Source: a virus
Reading direction: 5' to 3' (one strand)
Virus record (IMG/VR): IMGVR_UViG_3300042896_001128
Coordinates: 1 to 22,224 of that record
Length of the DNA stretch: 22,224 nt
Each line of letters opens with the position of its first letter. Position 1 is the stretch's first letter. Made by a program: the position numbers and the translations under genes. The notes under the pieces are model-generated. The model was not told the DNA's origin. It saw nothing but the letters and a program-made list of their open reading frames with translations, and did not search any database. Below are positions 1 to 7,356 of this stretch, piece after piece.

Positions 1-452
1 TTTCTATGTACAAAGAAGTTTACACAAAATGGTCGGATGTTTTCATACTTGTTGCCTTTACCTCTCATTCCATCATTACAATGAACCATTAAAATTTTAT
101 CTTTTGGACCGTTTTTAAATTCATCTATAATTTTTTCATCCCAGTCCTTAGTCATAAACACCATATCGTCGCCAACCATAGCATGTATATCACAAGTGGT
201 TTTATTTTTGGACATAATATTCCACATTCTCGAAAGACCTAAAAACTTTCCATGGTTTTGGAATATAACTAATTCTACAAATTTAGTATTGCGTGATAGG
301 TATTCATAATGCTCTAAAGCTGGATCATCTTCATCGACACCTAATACTAAACAAATATTATCTGGATTTTTTACAGTTGTTAATAGACTTGAAATAAGCG
401 TCAATAGCTTATTCATTCTATTTCTAGTTGGGCATAGTAACGCTATTTTCAT
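1..452 (-). CDS. Glycosyltransferase-like protein, 3' end cut by window edge
   Basis: About 150 residues are visible from an ATG at 452, open to the window edge, so the C-terminus is missing. The N-terminus MKIALLCPTRNR is the nucleotide-binding strand and turn typical of GT-A (family 2-like) glycosyltransferases. Acidic clusters at residues 40-43 (DEDD) and 94-96 (GDD) are candidates for the metal/nucleotide-sugar DxD site. It overlaps the preceding gene by 29 bases, so the two are probably translated from one message. It is the last visible member of a run of four glycosyltransferase-like genes that probably act on a surface glycan or on a virion component. The acceptor and sugar cannot be read from the sequence. 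Confidence 0.7.
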   Translation of the reverse strand, partial: MKIALLCPTRNRMNKLLTLISSLLTTVKNPDNICLVLGVDEDDPALEHYEYLSRNTKFVELVIFQNHGKFLGLSRMWNIMSKNKTTCDIHAMVGDDMVFMTKDWDEKIIDEFKNGPKDKILMVHCNDGMRGKGNKYENIRPFCVNFFVHR

Positions 453-1089
453 TCGATTTAAGTTTGTTAGTATATAAAGTTTCCAACCCGTGAGTTAATT
501 GATAAAGTTTATCTCCTAACAGTTCATGACTTTTAAATCCTATATGCGTAATTTTAGCGTCTTTAATAAAAGCATGCGATAGATTGTGTTTTTTAAGTTG
601 GTCAGCATAGTCATTATCCTGATACCAAAATGAAAATTGTTCATCAAACTTACCTATCGTTTCGTATGTTTCACGAGTTAATCCTATACAGCAACCTGTA
701 ATGTGAGTACCAATATCATACCCAATTACAACGTCTAATAAGTCATTATGTTTTTGATTATTATAGTCGAACGGTGATACTGAATCGTACTGATCTAAAG
801 CTCTTTCTATTATTTTAATACTATCTTTAGAATATACTACATCATTATTACTGATAATAAATTTATCATCTTTTATATGACTAATACCAATGTTTAAAAA
901 TTTGTTGTAATTAAATTCCTCTTCTGGAAAAATAAACTTGCATTTATTAGCTAAAGGTATCTGCTTATCTTTTAATTTAGAATTTGTCTCTACAACAATT
1001 ATCGGATAATCACCTATTGAATTGATACAATTTTCTAAAAGATTGTAGTAAGAGACGTCAACGGTATTTGACAAAATTAAAACTGTCAT
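424..1089 (-). CDS. Family 2-like glycosyltransferase
   Basis: A 221-residue protein with a GT-A-like fold signature. It has a hydrophobic N-terminal strand (MTVLILSNTV) and an NND triplet at residues 81-83 where the DxD metal site is expected. A segment at 146-165 (GKFDEQF then WYQDNDYADQL) matches the acceptor/catalytic-base region of rhamnosyltransferase-type GT2 enzymes. His182 follows in the THIGF segment. Upstream, AAAATAATGA precedes the ATG and there is no Shine-Dalgarno sequence. It lies 12 bases after the previous gene and overlaps the next by 29 bases. Phages use such enzymes to decorate DNA, capsid or host envelope sugars; which applies here is unknown. Confidence 0.75.
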   Translation of the reverse strand: MTVLILSNTVDVSYYNLLENCINSIGDYPIIVVETNSKLKDKQIPLANKCKFIFPEEEFNYNKFLNIGISHIKDDKFIISNNDVVYSKDSIKIIERALDQYDSVSPFDYNNQKHNDLLDVVIGYDIGTHITGCCIGLTRETYETIGKFDEQFSFWYQDNDYADQLKKHNLSHAFIKDAKITHIGFKSHELLGDKLYQLTHGLETLYTNKLKSNENSVTMPN

Positions 1090-1101
1090 TCATTATTTTA
1101 A

Positions 1102-1740
1102 TCACTGATTTCGTCTCTTCAAGGTGTATATGCTATTACCGCTACTTAAATGATGTTCATCTGTCATGAAATGTATTTTATCTTCACCAATAATTTTAGC
1201 TAACGGTGTATACAACCCGTGCATATCCATTAAACCATATCTTGGGGGATTATTACATAAATCTATACTTGCATTCTTCAACTCATTTAAAAGACTAAAG
1301 GGTAAAAAATAAAAGCAATCATTTACAAATTTGTAGTTATCCCAATGGTCTTTTTCTTTACATAAAAAGTTAAATTTGGTTAAATCAAACTTTAAAGATT
1401 TTAAACTTAAAAGATCAAAGTGTATATCAAATCTTGTAATTAAAAGATAGTCTAACTGTTCATCTTCTAATAGTTCTAAACTTTTTATAAATGTAAGTAT
1501 TTGATGAGATGATACAAAATCTAAAAACAAATGTTTTTTGGGCTTATAAAACTCTAAAATGTTTTGCGATTCAGATGAATTATATGTTGTAGTATACGCT
1601 GTAACTTCCATTACCCTAGACATAGATTGTTTTAAAACATCAGTATAGTTCTCTTTACAATCTAAGTATGATCTACTTATTGGCCATCTTTGATTACCTA
1701 TTAAATGGCTTATACCTACTAAACTAATTCCTAATTTCAT
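1102..1740 (-). CDS. Putative glycosyltransferase-like protein with TRFD motif
   Basis: A 212-residue protein that I recognise only in outline. A strand followed by TRFDIHF (residues 102-108) resembles the DxD-bearing loop of capsular-polysaccharide-type glycosyltransferases found in bacteria and aquatic viruses. Its position among three other glycosyltransferase genes supports this. No signal peptide or membrane segment is visible. Its start codon lies inside the end of the preceding gene (17-base overlap), which indicates coupled translation. It could instead be a non-catalytic partner of the neighbouring enzymes. Confidence 0.55.
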   Translation of the reverse strand: MKLGISLVGISHLIGNQRWPISRSYLDCKENYTDVLKQSMSRVMEVTAYTTTYNSSESQNILEFYKPKKHLFLDFVSSHQILTFIKSLELLEDEQLDYLLITRFDIHFDLLSLKSLKFDLTKFNFLCKEKDHWDNYKFVNDCFYFLPFSLLNELKNASIDLCNNPPRYGLMDMHGLYTPLAKIIGEDKIHFMTDEHHLSSGNSIYTLKRRNQ

Positions 1741-2563
1741 TTTTAAGCTTCTTTACAATATCTAAAACTTCATCTTTAGTTACAGGGGGTGGCATATTAG
1801 GGTAATGTCCGTGTTTCTTTTTATAAATTTCTCTACCACCGTAAACATTCTTTTGCCATTGTTCAGATTTATTTGCAATAGATGAATTATCGATAGCACC
1901 AGGAGCTTCTGTCAACAATTTATCACTGTCTGCAATATCTGCAAAATACCAAAACGGTGGGTGATAACCTGCTTTTATAATACGGTATGTATGATCAACA
2001 TGCTCCCAAGCATTATAAAACTCTTCATCTATATAACCAACCTTTTCTAAAACCTCTCTTGTGAAAAATGAAAACATTGCAACGGTATGTTCATATAAAG
2101 CAACTTTTATATCATTACCATAATCAATAATAAGTCTAGGATTAGGTTCACTATGCTGATCTAACATATGTCTATTATGTAAATCAAAAGCTATGTTTTG
2201 TTTACGATTAAAAGGAGATCCTGGCCCGTAATTAAAATGATGTATTCCAGATTTTTTATATGTTTCAATGTACTTATCGAACACGTTTTCATCTTTTAAA
2301 AGCATATCATCTTCAATAATAAAGATATAATCGCAACCTTCACCATAAAGATGTTTCATTGCTTTGTTCTTAGATTTACCTACTCCTAAATTTTGTTCAT
2401 TTTGAATCCAAACTCCAGGATTTTTTAAATCGAGTTTATTTTTTACATCACCGTCATTAACAACAACCAAACTACTTAATTTACTAATAGGTATGGTCTT
2501 TAACAGTGCTAACAAATAATCGTTTCTATTACAAGTAATGATGCCTACACCTATCTTTGCCAT
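1724..2563 (-). CDS. Family 2 glycosyltransferase
   Basis: 279 residues from the ATG at 2563. The frame extends 11 codons upstream, but those codons (MTYINYLIYNL) run through the divergent spacer, and MAKIGVGIITCNR is the natural GT-A N-terminus. The IITCNRND motif (residues 8-15), VVVNDG (33-38) and the EDD triplet (84-86) are standard GT2 landmarks for nucleotide-sugar and metal binding. The EEFYNAWEHVDHTYR region fits the acceptor-side segment. It is the first gene of the leftward glycosyltransferase run and faces the tail-fibre genes across a 26-base spacer, so it may modify the adjacent tail proteins. That link is inference. Confidence 0.8.
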   Translation of the reverse strand: MAKIGVGIITCNRNDYLLALLKTIPISKLSSLVVVNDGDVKNKLDLKNPGVWIQNEQNLGVGKSKNKAMKHLYGEGCDYIFIIEDDMLLKDENVFDKYIETYKKSGIHHFNYGPGSPFNRKQNIAFDLHNRHMLDQHSEPNPRLIIDYGNDIKVALYEHTVAMFSFFTREVLEKVGYIDEEFYNAWEHVDHTYRIIKAGYHPPFWYFADIADSDKLLTEAPGAIDNSSIANKSEQWQKNVYGGREIYKKKHGHYPNMPPPVTKDEVLDIVKKLKNEIRN

Positions 2564-2589
2564 AAGATTATATATTAAATAATTGATAT
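2564..2589. promoter_or_regulatory. Divergent 26-base spacer with AT-rich element
   Basis: This spacer separates the leftward glycosyltransferase start (2563) from the rightward tail gene start (2590). Positions 2567-2581 (ATTATATATTAAATA) are repeated exactly at 8156-8170 in the queE/phoH spacer, which is also 26 bases. Leftward it reads TATATAATCTT directly before ATG; rightward it reads TTAAATAATTGATAT directly before ATG. A divergent phage promoter is the likely role. Confidence 0.45.
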
Positions 2590-3291
2590 ATGTCAACAGC
2601 TTCAGTGAATTACTTCCAGCTCCCTTTTACAGGCGATGTAAAGAATGGAGATTTTTTTGTAATCGAGGATGTAACACAAACAAAGAAGATAGATTATAAA
2701 AATTTACAAATAGGTTTAGATAACGTAACTTTTGCATCAACAATTTCTAGTCAAACTACTGATATAGTAGGTCTATCATCTAGTATAACATCTTTATCAG
2801 CACAAATTTTACAACAAGCTCAATACATTTTAAACTTAGGTAATATAAATGCTAATAATTCTATACAAAAGTTTATTAACCTTGTGTTTCCAGTAGGATC
2901 CTTTATGTTTACAGAGTCTAATAATTCACCAAATAACTTTGTTGTAGGGACGAATTGGTTAAACGTTTCACAAGGATTATTTTTAGCAGGTGTAGGTTCT
3001 GGTGTCGATAAAAATGGTAATGGTTTTACAGTTAGCCCGCAATTAGCTAATTCCAATTTTCAAGCCGGTGAATATAATAGCACTTTAACTGTTTCTGAAT
3101 TACCAAGTCACAATCATACATTTGCACCATTTGAAGGCACTACTACATCAACAGCTGGTATTTACGTTGAAAGTGGTCCAGGGCCTGGTAGCCCATCCGC
3201 TCCTTTTACATCGACTTCAACAGGTAATAATATACCTCATAACAATATTCCTCCAGTATATGGTTTATATGTTTGGTTGAGAATATCATAA
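2590..3291 (+). CDS. Tail-collar/tail-fibre protein, paralogue 1
   Basis: A 233-residue structural protein. The N-terminal part (residues 9-60, with LPFTGDVKNGDFFVIED) is shared with the next two genes and probably attaches to a common partner. The C-terminal half carries a tail-collar/short-tail-fibre-like pattern: FPVGSF (100-105), GTNW, GLFLAGVGSGVDKNGNGF (129-146), a His pair in SHNHTF (173-178) and a terminal HNNIPPVYGLYVW (217-229). The His motif resembles the HxH metal-binding sites of T4 gp12-type trimeric fibres. It probably forms a trimeric host-recognition tip. It is the first of three tandem paralogues. The ATG at 2590 has no Shine-Dalgarno sequence. Confidence 0.7.
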   Translation: MSTASVNYFQLPFTGDVKNGDFFVIEDVTQTKKIDYKNLQIGLDNVTFASTISSQTTDIVGLSSSITSLSAQILQQAQYILNLGNINANNSIQKFINLVFPVGSFMFTESNNSPNNFVVGTNWLNVSQGLFLAGVGSGVDKNGNGFTVSPQLANSNFQAGEYNSTLTVSELPSHNHTFAPFEGTTTSTAGIYVESGPGPGSPSAPFTSTSTGNNIPHNNIPPVYGLYVWLRIS

Positions 3292-3299
3292 TAAATACA
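3291..3299 (+). promoter_or_regulatory. Late-promoter-like box before tail paralogue 2
   Basis: ATAAATACA lies exactly three bases before the ATG at 3303. It is a two-mismatch version of the ATAAATAAT box found at the same spacing before other late-looking genes in the window. It overlaps the stop codon of the previous gene by one base. Confidence 0.35.
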
Positions 3300-3302
3300 A
3301 AT

Positions 3303-4004
3303 ATGTCTAATCACGGAATAAGCTTTTCTCAATTACCAGAAGCTGGCGAAGTAAAACAAAACGATTTTTTTGTTTTAGGTACATCAACTGGAGTCAAGTC
3401 TATTGAATTCAAAGATATAATATTTGGATTAGATAATTTTACATTTGCTCAAAACGTTTCTGCTGAATCAACAAACATAGCTACTATATCATCAAATACA
3501 GATAGCTTATCAGGTGAGTTATATGATTTTGTAAAATTTGTAGAACAATTATATGGTACAACTATTGCATCTGCATCAGCTAACGCACTTAATGCAATTT
3601 ACCCTATAGGTTCTGTATTGTTTACTTTATCTAGTGTAAACCCTTCAACTTATATTCCTAATACTTCTTGGGATCCAATAGCTCAAGGGCTTTTTGTAGC
3701 TGGTGTAGGCTCTGGAGTAGATAAAAATGGTAACGGTTTTGTAGTTGGTGAAGGTACAGCTCCAGTTAACTTTAATACCGGTGAATATAGACATGTATTA
3801 ACTATAGATGAATTACCTGCACATACGCACGTTTTTAATCCCCCGCAAGGATATTATGCTGCTAATGCTGGTCCGTTTACAGAAAGTGCAGCAACAAAAG
3901 GCTCTAAACTAGCAACGCTTCAGTCAACTTACACTGGTAAAAACGTAGCTCATAACAATATACCACCGTTTTATGGAATGTATATGTGGACTAGAATAGG
4001 ATAA
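3303..4004 (+). CDS. Tail-collar/tail-fibre protein, paralogue 2
   Basis: 233 residues from the ATG at 3303, the same length as paralogue 1. The frame is open from 3273, but those codons overlap the previous gene, and MSNHGISFSQLPEAGEV aligns with the paralogue N-termini. Landmarks sit at the same residue numbers as in paralogue 1: YPIGS (100-104), GVGSGVDKNGNGF (134-146, identical protein sequence with several synonymous base changes), AHTH (173-176) and HNNIPPFYGMYMW (217-229). Divergence is highest just before the C-terminal HNN motif, as expected for a receptor-facing surface. The gene starts 11 bases after paralogue 1 and ends 3 bases before paralogue 3. Confidence 0.7.
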   Translation: MSNHGISFSQLPEAGEVKQNDFFVLGTSTGVKSIEFKDIIFGLDNFTFAQNVSAESTNIATISSNTDSLSGELYDFVKFVEQLYGTTIASASANALNAIYPIGSVLFTLSSVNPSTYIPNTSWDPIAQGLFVAGVGSGVDKNGNGFVVGEGTAPVNFNTGEYRHVLTIDELPAHTHVFNPPQGYYAANAGPFTESAATKGSKLATLQSTYTGKNVAHNNIPPFYGMYMWTRIG

Positions 4005-4007
4005 AAT

Positions 4008-4763
4008 ATGAAACTAGGAATTTTAAATCTACCTCAAACTTTTGATATAACAAATGATGATTCGTTTATCGTTCAGACGAAAAATACCACATCACCGGAA
4101 GGGGTAACTGAACAGATTGTTTTAAGAGATCTTTCTTTCGGTTATGATAATGCTACGTTTGCGAATACACTTTCAACTAATTCCACTAACACTCAATTTT
4201 TATCTACTACATTAACAAATTTATCGAGCGATTCAATATCTCTATTTAAAACTTTAAGCACGTATGCAGTTTCTATTATAAACGATTCGTTTAATTTTTA
4301 TAAGTACGAATTTTACCCTGTTAATAGTATACGTTTCACTACAACGTTTGTTAACCCTACAGTTTATTTACCAGGTACTCAATGGATATTAGTTGCTCAA
4401 GGAAGTTATATAGCTGGAGTTGGTAACACTTATAGTAACGGGGCTCCATATAATTCAGGCGATGTAAATGGTGATCAAGTAACTATTTACCCGGGTAATT
4501 CAGCAACTAATACAACAGTTGGTAACTTTGATTTAGGTGAATATAGCCATCAATTAACTGTTGAAGAGCTTGCTGCTCACACACACGATGGAAGCTTTTT
4601 CGGTGAAACTAACGCAAGTATCGCTGGTATATACACTGAAAGCCAATTAGGACCTGCTCAAGTAGGATTAGAGCCAATTACTACAGATGCAACTGGATTA
4701 AGTGCATATCACAACAATATGCCTCCAATGTATGGTTTATACGTTTGGAAAAGAGTAAGTTAA
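4008..4763 (+). CDS. Tail-collar/tail-fibre protein, paralogue 3
   Basis: 251 residues, the most diverged of the three. It keeps the shared N-terminal pattern (LPQTFDITNDDSFIVQ, then LSFGYDNATFANTLSTNST), YPVNS (103-107), QGSYIAGVG (131-139), a HTHD motif (191-194) and the terminal HNNMPPMYGLYVW (235-247). Extra residues at about 140-175 replace the GSGVDKNGNG loop of the other two with an Asn/Gly/Thr-rich insertion, which probably changes the exposed surface. GATAAAAT stands before the ATG and there is no Shine-Dalgarno sequence. Its stop codon overlaps that of the convergent kinase-like gene within TTAA at 4760-4763. Confidence 0.68.
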   Translation: MKLGILNLPQTFDITNDDSFIVQTKNTTSPEGVTEQIVLRDLSFGYDNATFANTLSTNSTNTQFLSTTLTNLSSDSISLFKTLSTYAVSIINDSFNFYKYEFYPVNSIRFTTTFVNPTVYLPGTQWILVAQGSYIAGVGNTYSNGAPYNSGDVNGDQVTIYPGNSATNTTVGNFDLGEYSHQLTVEELAAHTHDGSFFGETNASIAGIYTESQLGPAQVGLEPITTDATGLSAYHNNMPPMYGLYVWKRVS

Positions 4764-5539
4764 AGCTTCAATCTACCGCCGGACTTTTTAACAAAGTCTT
4801 TAATTTGAGCGATTTCTTTAGAATACATATCTTCTTTTTCTTTTGTTTCTTTCTGCACTCTAAGTAGCTTTTCCATCTCATCTAAGTTTTGAGGATTAAA
4901 TAAATTGTCTGGTGATGAGACATCACCGCCAATTAAGTCGCCGTCAACGTCAAGATAGAACTTAATCATCTCAATTCTTTCTTGCGGATTACCAAATATT
5001 TCTATAATACCCGGAGAGTCATCTGCAGGAAAGAAAGGTGTTCTTCCTAAAGCTTCTCTATATTGTCTATGTAGACTCTTAAACAAAGCATCTATTTCTT
5101 TTATATAGATTTCATCGGTTTCTCTCTTTCCATTCTCTTCTATCTTTACAGGAGCTACCTTTGTAATAGGCAAGAGAAAGATAATATCTAAATGTTTAAA
5201 ACTCTCTTTTACAATAGGAATACATTTTGTAATAAACTTATCATCTATCTTTCCAACTTTCTTTTCACAACACCAAAGTGAATAAACAAGATTATCTAAT
5301 GGACATCTATCGAATAAAACTTTATCAGTCTTCTTATACTTTTGCAATTCTTCAACCATTAGGTTAAGAATCTTCCACTGAGAGTTTTTAGTAGCGTTTT
5401 TACTATGAGGTAGCTTTTGTTCAGCTATAAGATCTCTATAAGTCTTACTCTCTGTCTTATACGCAGGCCAAGTCTTTAAAAAATCGTTAATTAATGTAGT
5501 TTTACCTTGATTGGAGGTACCGGAAATTGCAATACGCAT
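4760..5539 (-). CDS. P-loop kinase-like protein (AAA_28/NadR-kinase-like)
   Basis: 259 residues with a clear Walker A motif GTSNQGKT at residues 7-14 right at the N-terminus. DRCPLD (77-82) follows a hydrophobic strand and fits the DR/P site of small-molecule kinases in the AAA_28 group, which includes the ribosylnicotinamide kinase domain of NadR. FLLPITK (121-127) is a plausible core strand. The C-terminal 60 residues are charged and probably helical. A nucleoside or nicotinamide-riboside kinase role is possible but unproven; it could equally be a generic phage NTPase. It converges on tail paralogue 3 with a 4-base overlap. Confidence 0.6.
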   Translation of the reverse strand: MRIAISGTSNQGKTTLINDFLKTWPAYKTESKTYRDLIAEQKLPHSKNATKNSQWKILNLMVEELQKYKKTDKVLFDRCPLDNLVYSLWCCEKKVGKIDDKFITKCIPIVKESFKHLDIIFLLPITKVAPVKIEENGKRETDEIYIKEIDALFKSLHRQYREALGRTPFFPADDSPGIIEIFGNPQERIEMIKFYLDVDGDLIGGDVSSPDNLFNPQNLDEMEKLLRVQKETKEKEDMYSKEIAQIKDFVKKSGGRLKL

Positions 5540-5568
5540 TAAACTACTTAGATTAATGCTTTATTATT

Positions 5569-6003
5569 TCAAGGTGCTTTTTTAATATCAGCTACTAATG
5601 CATCAAATGCTTTACCCATTTGAGATGAAAATAGTTTAGCACTGTTTGGCGAAACACCTTTTACGTTAATACCTAATTTTGACATATCATCAAACATCTC
5701 TTTTGTTAAATTATCAATCTTCTTCAATGCTGTTTTCTTATAGCTTTCTACTTTAGCAATATCACCTTGAACACTGCCTAGCTTTTTTTGCTGTTGTGCT
5801 GCTTCAACTCCTGCAATATCGCCTTTAGCACCAGCAACTGCACCTTTAACTGCACCTGTTGCTTGTTGGCCTAATCCTTTAACCGCACCAACAGCCTGTG
5901 CACCTCTAGCCTTTAAAGTATCAAACATACCTTCAGATATAATTTCTAGGTTTGCTGGCTTTTGCTTATAGGTTTCGAAGATTTGATGCGAGTCTTTGTT
6001 CAT
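5569..6003 (-). CDS. Ala/Gly/Lys-rich protein with capsid-leader-like N-terminus
   Basis: 144 residues from the ATG at 6003. The frame is open to 6021, but the extra six codons (MDINNI) lie over a TATAAATA box, and 6003 has the three-base box-to-start spacing seen elsewhere. Residues 1-24 end in IIS-E, an I-x-E site like those cut by T4-type prohead proteases. The next part (25-70) is rich in Ala, Gly, Val and Lys, repeating AVGAVKG- and TGAVKG-like units, which suggests a flexible amphipathic segment. The rest is helical and charged (KKTALKKIDNLTKEMFDDM). I do not recognise the family. An internal head or scaffold-associated protein is the best guess. Confidence 0.6.
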   Translation of the reverse strand: MNKDSHQIFETYKQKPANLEIISEGMFDTLKARGAQAVGAVKGLGQQATGAVKGAVAGAKGDIAGVEAAQQQKKLGSVQGDIAKVESYKKTALKKIDNLTKEMFDDMSKLGINVKGVSPNSAKLFSSQMGKAFDALVADIKKAP

Positions 6004-6006
6004 AAT

Positions 6007-6016
6007 ATTATTTATA
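6007..6016 (-). promoter_or_regulatory. T4-type late promoter box TATAAATA(AT)
   Basis: On the minus strand TATAAATA is followed by AT, then ATT, then the ATG at 6003. This is the exact T4 late -10 consensus. With T4 geometry transcription would begin at about the ATG itself, giving a leaderless message. Confidence 0.55.
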
Positions 6017-6025
6017 TCCATAAAT

Positions 6026-6982
6026 ATGAATATGTATAGATTTATAATAGTTTTTTGTCTATTTTTAACTGGTTGTTCTATGGTACCTGGTTTAAAAATG
6101 CCAGAATCATGGAAAACTTTAGGTAAAACTCCTGATAAAGCTATAGCTGGGGGACGAGCAACAAATGAAGCATTAGGTCAGGTTGCCGATGCTGATAAAA
6201 AACTACAAGAGGCTAGACTGAAAATGGAGCAAGAATATGAGGCTTTTCGCAAAGAATTGCAGGCAGCTTATAAAAAGAGAGAAGAAATAGATTTTGCTAA
6301 TTTTGCCGAAATAAGTAAAATTAATTACGGTATATATTATGTAACAGATAACGATAAGAAAGGTAAAGATATGGACTTTTTAATTGCTCATTTAAGAGCT
6401 AAAGAAAATATGTCACGTTTGGATCAATTACCTGAAGAAACGAGACTATCTATTAGAGCGGAAGTTGATGGAGATAGGAAGAAAACTATGGACGATGTGT
6501 TGAAGAAATATGAGCAAAAGGTAAAAGAAGGCCTTTTAGCTGCTGCAGCATATGAAGAAGCTACTAAACAAATCGAACAAAAAGAAGAAGAAAAGCGTAA
6601 GCTTAGAGAAGAAAACAAATTATCTCTCGAACGTTTAGAGGCTCAAAAACAGGCAGATTTAGAACGTATTAAAAAAGAAACAGAAGCTAAAATTGCATCC
6701 GCTAAAGAAGAACAACGTATGGAAATGTTAGGTTGGATAGTTAAAGCTTTAGGTATAGTGGGTATACTTCAATTAGTAGGTGGGTTATTATTAAAGAGCC
6801 CTACATTTATTATAGCAGGTATCTTTACTTTAGGTATGGCATATATAACCGTTATGGTGCCATTCTGGATAGTAGCCGTATCAATGGGTGTTATAATACT
6901 TGCAATGGTGGTAGTTAACCCTAAGACCGGTAAATGCGATTTATTTAAAAAATTACCACCTCCAGATCAAAAAACATTTTAA
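6026..6982 (+). CDS. Lipoprotein with coiled coil and C-terminal membrane segments (u-spanin-like layout)
   Basis: 318 residues from the ATG at 6026; an in-frame ATG at 6032 is the alternative. The N-terminus MNMYRF-IIVFCLFLTGC is a lipoprotein signal with lipobox LTGC and the lipidated Cys at 17. The following Ser is not an inner-membrane retention signal by the usual +2 rule. Long charged heptad-like helices fill about 48-90 and 170-232. Three hydrophobic segments follow at about 235-256, 258-278 and 280-298, with a short tail (PPPDQKTF). An outer-membrane anchor, a coiled coil and an inner-membrane anchor in one chain is the layout of unimolecular spanins such as T1 gp11, though this protein is much longer. 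A superinfection or envelope protein is the alternative. Confidence 0.6.
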   Translation: MNMYRFIIVFCLFLTGCSMVPGLKMPESWKTLGKTPDKAIAGGRATNEALGQVADADKKLQEARLKMEQEYEAFRKELQAAYKKREEIDFANFAEISKINYGIYYVTDNDKKGKDMDFLIAHLRAKENMSRLDQLPEETRLSIRAEVDGDRKKTMDDVLKKYEQKVKEGLLAAAAYEEATKQIEQKEEEKRKLREENKLSLERLEAQKQADLERIKKETEAKIASAKEEQRMEMLGWIVKALGIVGILQLVGGLLLKSPTFIIAGIFTLGMAYITVMVPFWIVAVSMGVIILAMVVVNPKTGKCDLFKKLPPPDQKTF

Positions 6983-7344
6983 CTTAAATCAAGTAAGTAT
7001 TGAAGATGGTTTAATTCACCTTCAATTTCATCAATTATATTAATTAAGTCTTTATCGGCTTCAGTAGTTAGTTCACTTCTAAGATAGTTAATTAAAGCTC
7101 TTTTTTTATTAGCTATAAATTTTTTTATATCTGTATCTTTAGTAAGAGAATCTATTTCAATATTGTATATATTGTTTTGTAGTGTTTTACCGTACTTACC
7201 GTAATATACTTCAATAAATGTATCGAATAGTTCGTCAAGATTTTCATAAGTTTTACCTAATGCTTTATGCTGAGCGTATGAAAAGGTTTGCCAATGAAAT
7301 ACTTTAAGTTGAGATAAGAATGATAGAAACACTACAATTTTCAT
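6979..7344 (-). CDS. Ferritin/Dps-like small protein (DUF5856-like)
   Basis: 121 residues, all helical in appearance. The segment LKVFHWQTFSYAQHKALG (residues 13-30) followed by DELFDTFIEVYYGKYG (37-52) matches the phage family I know as DUF5856, which resembles the LHW...H and DE..E pattern of Dps/ferritin-like four-helix proteins. His17, His26, Asp37 and Glu45 are candidate metal ligands. The expected role would be metal or DNA binding, but no function is shown here. Its stop overlaps that of the convergent lipoprotein gene within TTAA (6979-6982). An ATAAATATT box lies three bases before the ATG. Confidence 0.6.
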   Translation of the reverse strand: MKIVVFLSFLSQLKVFHWQTFSYAQHKALGKTYENLDELFDTFIEVYYGKYGKTLQNNIYNIEIDSLTKDTDIKKFIANKKRALINYLRSELTTEADKDLINIIDEIEGELNHLQYLLDLS

Positions 7345-7347
7345 AAC

Positions 7348-7356
7348 AATATTTAT
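7348..7356 (-). promoter_or_regulatory. Late-promoter-like box ATAAATATT
   Basis: A one-mismatch version of the ATAAATAAT box, three bases before the ATG at 7344. It overlaps the queE stop codon by one base. Confidence 0.4.

Noticed and set aside
6424-6618. Open frame on the minus strand inside the lipoprotein gene, and similar short frames at 2820-3056, 7429-7632, 10125-10412, 10584-10787, 12506-12727 and 19645-19863
   Set aside because: Each lies antisense within a well-supported gene, shows low-complexity or reverse-translated composition (Ser- and Phe-rich), and has no promoter box or family match.
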